From assembly GCA_934417455.1 (NCBI GenBank), contig CAKRWK010000054.1:1-7092 (forward strand): 7,092 nt of DNA, read 5' to 3'. Made by a program: the position numbers and the translations under genes. Shown here one piece after another: positions 1 through 4,415 of the stretch; the first letter of the stretch is position 1; every line of letters starts with the position of its first letter. This DNA is from an uncultured Eubacteriales bacterium (lineage in GTDB: Bacteria; Bacillota; Clostridia; Oscillospirales; CAG-272). The notes under the pieces are model-generated. The model had not been told where the DNA came from, ran no database searches, and saw only the letters and a program-made list of their open reading frames with translations.

Positions 1-2118
1 ACCTAGCGCGGCACTTCCGTAGGCGGACAGCGCGGCCGAACGCGTCTGTACACGCTCGGACAGCGGCAGGGAAGAAATCCGGCGCGGCCGTATTTTTCCG
101 TCCGTTACCTCGGCGATATGTGAAATCACGTCGCTCGGATACAGCGGTGTAAACGATGCGCTTCTGTCAGAAAAAATCAGAGTGACGCTTTCGCTTGCGG
201 AGGAAAACGCCCGCGCAAAGCAAAAAAGTTCTCTTGCATTTTTCACTTTTCCCGTCGGTTCGGCCGCAAGTCCAAGATCACGGAGCACCGATTTTTCCTT
301 CTCCGAAAACCACGCGTCATCCTTGACGGTGGCCGGAAATTCACCCCGATGCACGCCGAAAAGAATCACATGTTTCTTTCCGTGCAGGCGTAGCATGTCC
401 GCATTGCCGAGCGTTACCTCGTCCGCGTGCGCCGGAATGCGTCCGACGTCGGCGGCCGACAGGGCGATGCGGAGAAGGGTATAGAATGTCCGTCCGTCGG
501 GCGTCATGTCGGGAAGTACTTCCACCATGCGCGCAAGCGCGTCGTAAAGAAGCGGAAGCAGACGCATATTGTCGGTTGCCGTTTCTTCTTCGCCGGCGGC
601 CGTTGCTTCGGCCGCCCGTCGCGCGAGCGCACCTTCCATGTCGATGGCAAGCAGAAAACGCACCAGTGCCGATGCCTGCTCTTTCATGGGAGCGGGGCGG
701 CGGATATTATCCGCAAATTCCGCGAGTGCGTCTGTCAGACAGTGACGTACGCGGTCGATGCGCAAAAGCCGTTCGTCTGCGTCCGGAGCGCGTCGCTCGG
801 TATATCCGTCCGGGTTCATGTTCCACATGCCTTCGCGAAGGAATTGGGCTCCGTCAATCTGCCATTTTTCGACGTATAACTCAAAGAGCCCGCCATCCTC
901 GACGGATATGTCGGATAATCCGCATTTCATGTAAGCGATAACATCCTCCCGGCGAAATCCGCCGAGAGCCGCACGAAAAGCGGCGTCGATTTTCTTTGCG
1001 CCTTCCAGTTGCGAAATGTCCCTTTTTTGCGAGAGGAAAAACGGAATCTTGGCTTCCGAAAGCGCGGCGTCGATGATGCCGCAATAGGTGTCGGCATGAT
1101 GCATGACGATGGCGAAATCGGAATACCGACATCCTTCCGCCACTTTTTTTGCAATGAGATTTGCCGCAAATTCGGCGGCATCAAAAACAGTATCGCCTTC
1201 ATATATACGCAGGAAATTTGGCGTGTTTTGCAAATAATTATTGTCTATTATTGCGTTTTGGCGCCAAAGAATACGGGAGATTTCATACATACCGATGTCT
1301 CTAATACGGTTATTTTCGCATGAACGTTCCCTTTTTTTCGGTGTGTCGGCAAGGTCGGCAAGGCGAAGCAGTTTCTCGGCTGTGCGCCGCGTTTCCGTAT
1401 ACTCGAAAGCGTCTTCCGCGCCGCGCGGCAGGAGAAGATTGACCGTTACGTCCGTTCGCCCGAGAAGAGAGAGAAGTACTCGGCATTGCGGCTCCGTAAA
1501 GGAAGTGAATCCGTCCAGAAAAAAAACAGCATCGGCGAGAATTTCCGGATGTTTGCGGAGTGTGTCTGCCAGTGCGGAGACGTCGTCGGCTGCATCGGAA
1601 AAGGTACAGTTGTGAAGTTTGGTGAACAGCGTCAGAATGAGAGACAAGTCGCGGAGTTTTCCGCGCAGACGCTCCGATACGCGCACATCGTCCGTTTCGG
1701 CCGCCTCGGACAGTACGGCGGCGTCGATGCCGAGACTTTTCATTTCCCCCATGGCGGACAGCGCCCGCTCCACCTCGCCGGCCGTAATTTCCTTTCCGGA
1801 CGGAGACGAAAGACGCGGCGCAGCCTCCGACAGTGCCTGCCACATGAGCAATGCCTTGGCTGCTTTGTCGGAATACCTGCCGGAAATTCCGCCTACCGCG
1901 CGGAATACGGTGTTGGCAAGACGTGTAAAATTCGTAACTACAAAAAGAATCGGTGCGTCGGGCGGCAGGCGGAGCGTTGCTTCTTTTTCTGCCTGTACCG
2001 TTTCCTGTTCGGGAACCAACAGGTATACCCGCTGCCCCCCGCCGATATACCGGCGGATACTTTCCCAAACCGGCGTCATGCGGTCGTCGGCGAATCCCAT
2101 TTGCCGCAGTGTCAGCAT
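1..2118 (-). CDS. addB: ATP-dependent helicase/nuclease subunit AddB (3' end cut by left window edge)
   Basis: The frame is open for 706 codons from ATG at 2118 to the left edge. AddB partners AddA in the cytoplasmic AddAB complex, which resects double-strand breaks for RecA-dependent repair. Seen in the translation: 'VYLLVPEQETVQAE' near residues 31-44, matching the family's LVPEQ strand; a 2A-like region around residues 300-375 with 'YSDFAIVMHHADTY', 'KIPFFLSQKRDI' and 'YMKCGL' (family KTGL-type motif); and 'LFGVHRGEFPA' near residues 586-596 followed by 'DDAWFSEKEK', the classic AddB GxxxGxFP...DD..S..E block. Family members are about 1100-1200 residues, so the C-terminal PD-(D/E)XK iron-sulfur nuclease domain should lie beyond position 1. 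The start is chosen from AAAGGGGGG (2125-2133) six bases upstream. ATG overlaps the upstream stop by 7 bases, implying translational coupling. The expected N-terminal Walker A (GxxxxGKT) is absent; residues 7-15 read 'MGFADDRMT'. addA would be expected further left. Confidence 0.9.
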   Translation of the reverse strand, partial: MLTLRQMGFADDRMTPVWESIRRYIGGGQRVYLLVPEQETVQAEKEATLRLPPDAPILFVVTNFTRLANTVFRAVGGISGRYSDKAAKALLMWQALSEAAPRLSSPSGKEITAGEVERALSAMGEMKSLGIDAAVLSEAAETDDVRVSERLRGKLRDLSLILTLFTKLHNCTFSDAADDVSALADTLRKHPEILADAVFFLDGFTSFTEPQCRVLLSLLGRTDVTVNLLLPRGAEDAFEYTETRRTAEKLLRLADLADTPKKRERSCENNRIRDIGMYEISRILWRQNAIIDNNYLQNTPNFLRIYEGDTVFDAAEFAANLIAKKVAEGCRYSDFAIVMHHADTYCGIIDAALSEAKIPFFLSQKRDISQLEGAKKIDAAFRAALGGFRREDVIAYMKCGLSDISVEDGGLFELYVEKWQIDGAQFLREGMWNMNPDGYTERRAPDADERLLRIDRVRHCLTDALAEFADNIRRPAPMKEQASALVRFLLAIDMEGALARRAAEATAAGEEETATDNMRLLPLLYDALARMVEVLPDMTPDGRTFYTLLRIALSAADVGRIPAHADEVTLGNADMLRLHGKKHVILFGVHRGEFPATVKDDAWFSEKEKSVLRDLGLAAEPTGKVKNARELFCFARAFSSASESVTLIFSDRSASFTPLYPSDVISHIAEVTDGKIRPRRISSLPLSERVQTRSAALSAYGSAALG

Positions 2119-2693
2119 GCGGATCCCCCCTTTGTCCGCAGTTTTTCGCTCAGACGGTACCCCTCGGTGCGGGAAGAAAAAATGAGATGTTCTCCTCCGC
2201 CTTCAAGCTTTTTTCTCAAATAGTGGATGTAGACCGTCAGGGCACCCGGTGTGACATTTTTGCGCCATACGGCGCGTAGAAGTTCTTCTTTCGACACACA
2301 GGTTCCGCAGTCGGCAAACAGCCGTTCAAGCAGAGCGTATTCCGTGTCCGACAGAGCGATTTTCCGTCCGTAAAGCAAAACGGAAGTGTCCGCCGCCGAC
2401 AGAAGAAGCGGCGCGTCCGGTCTTTCGGACAGACAGTCTTTCGCCGCGCCGCACGGAAACGGCCACGATAGACAGTCTTTTGTCCCCTGCCATACGGCGC
2501 GGACAAAGATGGCGCCGGCCGGCGCGGGGGCGGGCAGGGAGTCTGCGTCGAAAAAGACGGTGGCGCCGGCCGGTACGCAGGCCGAATTATCCGTTACGAC
2601 GACATCGGCCGTACCGGAAACATCCAGTCGTATTTTTTCGCCGAGATGAGCGTTTTTTGTCAGAACGTATACTTGTATCTTGCTTTCCACCAC
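2112..2693 (-). CDS. OmpR/PhoB-type winged-helix DNA-binding protein with degenerate receiver-like N-terminus
   Basis: A 193-residue protein. Residues about 100-184 form a Trans_reg_C winged helix: 'KIALSDTEYALLERLF' (helix 1), 'VSKEELLRAVW' (helix 2), 'TPGALTVYIHYLRKKLE' (recognition helix) and 'SSRTEGYRL' (wing). It is therefore expected to bind DNA in the cytoplasm. Residues 1-90 keep strand-like segments ('IQVYVLTKN', 'ADVVVTDN', 'ATVFFDAD', 'AIFVRAV', 'LSWPF') in an order like a response-regulator receiver. They are too short (receivers are about 115 residues) and lack a clear acidic pocket and phospho-acceptor geometry, so phosphorylation is doubtful. I chose GTG at 2693 (a second GTG follows at 2690) because AAGGAAGG (2703-2710) lies 9 bases upstream and the inferred transcription start (near 2714) is just ahead. 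The frame stays open to 2867, but that would start upstream of the promoter. It is first in an operon with addB, overlapping it by 7 bases. No histidine kinase is nearby. Target genes are unknown. Confidence 0.8.
   Translation of the reverse strand: MVESKIQVYVLTKNAHLGEKIRLDVSGTADVVVTDNSACVPAGATVFFDADSLPAPAPAGAIFVRAVWQGTKDCLSWPFPCGAAKDCLSERPDAPLLLSAADTSVLLYGRKIALSDTEYALLERLFADCGTCVSKEELLRAVWRKNVTPGALTVYIHYLRKKLEGGGEHLIFSSRTEGYRLSEKLRTKGGSAC
2125..2133 (-). promoter_or_regulatory. addB ribosome binding site inside the upstream gene
   Basis: On the minus strand this reads AAAGGGGGG with a six-base spacer to ATG at 2118. It lies within the last codons of the winged-helix gene, whose TGA (2112-2114) falls just after the addB ATG. 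Such an ATGCTGA overlap usually couples translation of the two genes. Confidence 0.6.
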
Positions 2694-2702
2694 CGTCGGT
2701 TT

Positions 2703-2710
2703 CCTTCCTT
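2703..2710 (-). promoter_or_regulatory. Ribosome binding site deciding the GTG start of the winged-helix gene
   Basis: On the minus strand this reads AAGGAAGG, followed by nine bases and then GTG GTG. There is no ATG in this frame between here and the start of the winged-helix domain, so this site supports the GTG start at 2693. Confidence 0.65.
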
Positions 2711-2720
2711 TTTTCTTACT

Positions 2721-2749
2721 ATTATAGCCCCGGTGCCGGCGTTTGTCAA
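2721..2749 (-). promoter_or_regulatory. Perfect-consensus sigma-A promoter for the winged-helix/addB operon
   Basis: Reading the minus strand, the -35 is TTGACA (2744-2749), the spacer is exactly 17 bases and the -10 is TATAAT (2721-2726). Both hexamers match the housekeeping consensus exactly. The predicted start near 2714 leaves only about 20 bases of leader before the GTG, just enough for the ribosome binding site. Confidence 0.85.
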
Positions 2750-2781
2750 TACGTCCGCAGATGTTTCTGCCGTACAGGCAG

Positions 2782-2795
2782 TGCCGCATGCGGCA
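2782..2795. repeat. 14-bp perfect palindrome in the divergent promoter region
   Basis: TGCCGCATGCGGCA is self-complementary over all 14 bases. It lies between the two divergent promoters, 33 bases upstream of the minus-strand -35 and 32 bases upstream of the proposed plus-strand -35. It could be a dimeric regulator site; no family is recognised. Confidence 0.6.
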
Positions 2796-2833
2796 ATATT
2801 TGCAAAATCGAGAGCAATTTTTGCAATTGTTGC
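2793..2833. promoter_or_regulatory. Cluster of three GCAA-N3-TTGC elements (possible operator)
   Basis: Three 11-bp elements occur in 41 bases: GCAATATTTGC (2793-2803), GCAATTTTTGC (2814-2824) and GCAATTGTTGC (2823-2833). Each has perfect 4-bp inverted arms around three bases. The first two are spaced by 21 bp (two helical turns); the third overlaps the second by two bases and covers the proposed -35 of the aldolase promoter. A role as a repressor or activator site is inferred from position and symmetry only. Confidence 0.45.
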
Positions 2834-2855
2834 GGGAGATAGAATCGTGTATAAT
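2827..2855 (+). promoter_or_regulatory. Probable sigma-A promoter of the KDPG aldolase gene
   Basis: The -10 TATAAT (2850-2855) is perfect. The best-spaced -35 is TTGTTG (2827-2832, 17-base spacer), which matches TTGACA at only three positions, so an activator may be needed. Transcription would start near 2862, giving a leader of about 48 bases. Confidence 0.55.
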
Positions 2856-2909
2856 TATGGTAGTCAAAGCATCGCCCGGCGGGTGGTGCGGAAAAAGGAA
2901 GTGTTACAT

Positions 2910-3872
2910 ATGACAATTGTGGACGAACTCTATTCCATCGGCCTGATTCCCGTCATTAAAATCGAAAATGCGGATGATGCCGTTCCTCTGGCCAAGGCGC
3001 TGATTGACGGCGGCCTGCCGGCGGCGGAAATCACTTTCCGCACCAAATGCGCGGCAGAGGCAATTTCCAATATTACCAAGGCGTTTCCCGACATGATGGT
3101 CGGTGCCGGTACCGTTCTGACAACGGAACAGGCGGATGCGGCCGCGGCCGCGGGCGCACGCTTTGTCGTATCGCCCGGCCTGAATCCGAAAGTCGTTTCA
3201 CATTGCATTTCTCACGGCATTCCCATGCTGCCCGGCATTGCCAATCCCTCCGACATTGAGGCGGCGCTGGAACTCGGACTTACGGCCGTGAAGTTTTTCC
3301 CGGCGGAAGCGGCCGGCGGCGTCAAAATGCTGAAAGCCATGTCGGCGCCTTACGGTCAGTTGCGGTTTATGCCCACCGGCGGCATCAATGCGGATAATCT
3401 TCTCGATTATCTGAGATTCGGAAAAATCTTTGCCTGCGGCGGTTCCTTCATGGTGAAGGAAGACCTTATCAAGGAGAAAAAGTGGGATGAAATCACGGCT
3501 CTGACCCGTGATGCCGTCAAAGCGATGCTCGGCCTTGAGTTTGCCCACATGGGTATCAACAGCGACAGGAAAGAAGAGGCGGAGAAGGGGGCGAAACTCT
3601 TCTCGCTGATGTTCGGTATGCCGCTGCGCGAAACAAGCAAATCCACGTTCGCGGGTGACGCGTTTGAGTTTATGCACGCAAAAGGCCCCGGCAAATGCGG
3701 ACACATTGCCATCCGCACAAACTTTGTCGACCGCGCCATGGCCTATTTCAAGAGACTCGGCTTTGCTTTCGATGAGAGCACCGTCACCTATGACGACAAA
3801 ACCGGCAAACCGAAGTTTGTTTACTTCAAGGATGAAATCTGCGGCTTTGCCGTCCATCTTCTCCAAAAGTAA
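2910..3872 (+). CDS. eda: KDPG/KHG aldolase with C-terminal VOC (glyoxalase-fold) domain
   Basis: A 320-residue cytoplasmic enzyme. Residues 1-208 are a class I 2-keto-3-deoxy-6-phosphogluconate / 4-hydroxy-2-oxoglutarate aldolase, expected to split KDPG into pyruvate and glyceraldehyde 3-phosphate in the Entner-Doudoroff and uronate routes. Visible active-site residues are E40 and R44 ('PAAEITFRT'), T68 ('GAGTVL'), P89 ('VVSPGLNP') and Schiff-base K128 ('AVKFFPAE'), with the phosphate-binding 'PTGGI' (155-159) and 'CGGSF' (176-180). Ordinary aldolases end near residue 210. Here a VOC-like domain follows (about 211-320), with possible metal ligands H213, E253, H265 and H316 in 'AHMGIN', 'FEFM', 'GHIAIRT' and 'GFAVHLLQ'. 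ATG at 2910 is preceded by AAGGAAG (2895-2901); the frame is open upstream but that part crosses the promoter. It is monocistronic, with its own promoter and terminator; no kdgK or other pathway gene adjoins. The aldolase call is firm; KDPG versus KHG preference and the role of the VOC domain are not settled by sequence. Confidence 0.93.
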   Translation: MTIVDELYSIGLIPVIKIENADDAVPLAKALIDGGLPAAEITFRTKCAAEAISNITKAFPDMMVGAGTVLTTEQADAAAAAGARFVVSPGLNPKVVSHCISHGIPMLPGIANPSDIEAALELGLTAVKFFPAEAAGGVKMLKAMSAPYGQLRFMPTGGINADNLLDYLRFGKIFACGGSFMVKEDLIKEKKWDEITALTRDAVKAMLGLEFAHMGINSDRKEEAEKGAKLFSLMFGMPLRETSKSTFAGDAFEFMHAKGPGKCGHIAIRTNFVDRAMAYFKRLGFAFDESTVTYDDKTGKPKFVYFKDEICGFAVHLLQK

Positions 3873-3881
3873 TGCAAAGAT

Positions 3882-3918
3882 AAAAGGGAGCCGCCCATTT
3901 CGGGCGGCTCCCTTTTTT
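3882..3918 (+). terminator. Strong intrinsic terminator after the aldolase gene
   Basis: A perfect 11-bp stem (3886-3896 with 3902-3912, GGGAGCCGCCC / GGGCGGCTCCC) closes a five-base loop and is followed by six T residues (3913-3918). Four A residues (3882-3885) precede the stem, so it could also terminate minus-strand transcripts. It begins 10 bases after the aldolase stop. Confidence 0.93.
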
Positions 3919-3938
3919 CTGAAAACAAGGGTGAACAG

Positions 3939-3962
3939 GCCGGAAGGTCCGCCGGAAGGTCA
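3939..3962. repeat. Two tandem copies of a 12-bp unit
   Basis: GCCGGAAGGTCC (3939-3950) is followed directly by GCCGGAAGGTCA (3951-3962), 11 of 12 bases identical. It is probably a slippage product; no function is evident. Confidence 0.7.
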
Positions 3963-3968
3963 GGCGGG

Positions 3969-4043
3969 TGGCAAAAAACCGTTTGGTCAATATGTAGAAA
4001 TTTTCGTTCATAATTTGTGCAGTTTTCACAAAAACGGTTTGCC
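3969..4043. repeat. Dispersed inverted repeat with two AAAC-N-GTTT cores
   Basis: The left arm (3969-3984) reads TGGCAAAAAACCGTTT; the right arm (4030-4043) reads AAAAACGGTTTGCC and is its near reverse complement, with three extra A residues in the left arm. Each arm contains its own AAAC-N-GTTT symmetry (3976-3984 and 4032-4040), centres 56 bp apart. That layout resembles a pair of LacI-like operator half-motifs, but no regulator gene is seen, so this is only a suggestion. Confidence 0.4.
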
Positions 4044-4114
4044 ATAAAAATGTCGCCCGAATCCCCAAAAAACAACGGATAATTAAAAAGTATTTAATAA
4101 TCGAAATGCTATAT

Positions 4115-4130
4115 ATTATAATATTATAAT
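4115..4130. repeat. 16-bp AT-only palindrome made of two 8-bp palindromes
   Basis: ATTATAATATTATAAT is a tandem pair of the self-complementary octamer ATTATAAT, making the whole 16 bases palindromic. It sits about 140 bases upstream of the solute-binding gene's main -35. It could bind an AT-selective protein or simply reflect the AT-rich composition. Confidence 0.5.
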
Positions 4131-4270
4131 TAAAAACAACTTAAAACAAGAAATTCAATTGCAAAAATGAAATCATTTCGGATAGTACGGTTTTATTTGC
4201 ATTTTGGGAAAATGCCGTTTGACCGGCGGAAAAATGTTTCCTCTATATAAAAAACATAAATTTTGTCGTA

Positions 4271-4299
4271 TTGACTTTTCGGTGGCGGTGTGATATAAT
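4271..4299 (+). promoter_or_regulatory. Strong extended -10 promoter of the solute-binding protein gene
   Basis: The -35 is TTGACT (4271-4276), the spacer is 17 bases and the -10 is TATAAT (4294-4299), preceded by the extended -10 TGA (4291-4293). Transcription should start near 4306. Confidence 0.85.
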
Positions 4300-4305
4300 T
4301 GTCTT

Positions 4306-4415
4306 CGTTATACAAGCCGGAGTGTTTCTTTTTGCCGTCTCTGCAGAAGACGGCGGCGGGTTTTCCCGTGCGCACCGGTGCATAAAAACAAAAAATTCCC
4401 AGGAGGAATCAGTCC
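4306..4415 (+). promoter_or_regulatory. About 110-base structured 5' leader of the solute-binding gene
   Basis: The leader contains a 7-bp hairpin, GCCGTCT (4334-4340) with AGACGGC (4348-4354). A small hairpin follows, CGGG (4357-4360) with CCCG (4365-4368) around TTTT. Then come a 10-bp palindrome GCACCGGTGC (4372-4381), an A-rich single-stranded stretch, and the ribosome binding site AGGAGG (4401-4406), nine bases before ATG. The second hairpin is not followed by a T-run, so it is not a clear terminator. No known riboswitch class is recognised. Confidence 0.5.

Larger units (their letters stand above)
3919..4270. other. Non-coding, AT-rich intergenic stretch
   Basis: About 350 bases between the aldolase terminator and the main promoter of the solute-binding gene. 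I see no convincing gene: short open frames on either strand lack ribosome binding sites and recognisable sequence. GC content falls sharply after about 4060. It holds a 12-bp tandem repeat (3939-3962), a dispersed inverted repeat (3969-4043), a 16-bp AT palindrome (4115-4130), an 11-bp GAAAT-C-ATTTC inverted repeat (4169-4179) and a weak second promoter candidate (TTGACC 4219-4224, TATATA 4244-4249, 19-base spacer). Confidence 0.7.

Noticed and set aside
1310..2223. Several open frames of 100-250 codons on both strands inside addB and the winged-helix gene
   Set aside because: They overlap a continuous 706-codon minus frame with clear AddB motifs; their translations are arginine/serine-rich and motif-free.
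2694..2867. 58-codon upstream extension of the winged-helix frame
   Set aside because: It would start upstream of the perfect promoter, and its sequence is cysteine/arginine-rich and unlike protein. The GTG at 2693 with AAGGAAGG upstream is better.
2646..2909. 88-codon N-terminal extension of the aldolase frame
   Set aside because: It crosses both divergent promoters and the opposite-strand gene start. The ATG at 2910 has a proper ribosome binding site and gives the normal aldolase N-terminus.
3198..3866. Minus-strand open frame of 222 codons opposite the aldolase gene
   Set aside because: The plus strand carries a complete aldolase with all catalytic residues; the minus frame has no family motif or ribosome binding site.
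4028..4043. Possible catabolite-repression (cre) site around the AACGGTTT core
   Set aside because: The flanking bases do not give the TG...CA ends of the cre consensus, and it lies far upstream of the promoter.
4357..4368. CGGG-TTTT-CCCG hairpin in the leader as an attenuator
   Set aside because: The stem is only 4-5 bp and there is no T-run after it, so it does not meet the pattern of an intrinsic terminator.
4193..4375. 60-codon minus-strand frame in the intergenic region before the solute-binding gene
   Set aside because: No ribosome binding site and no recognisable sequence, and it overlaps the strong plus-strand promoter and leader.
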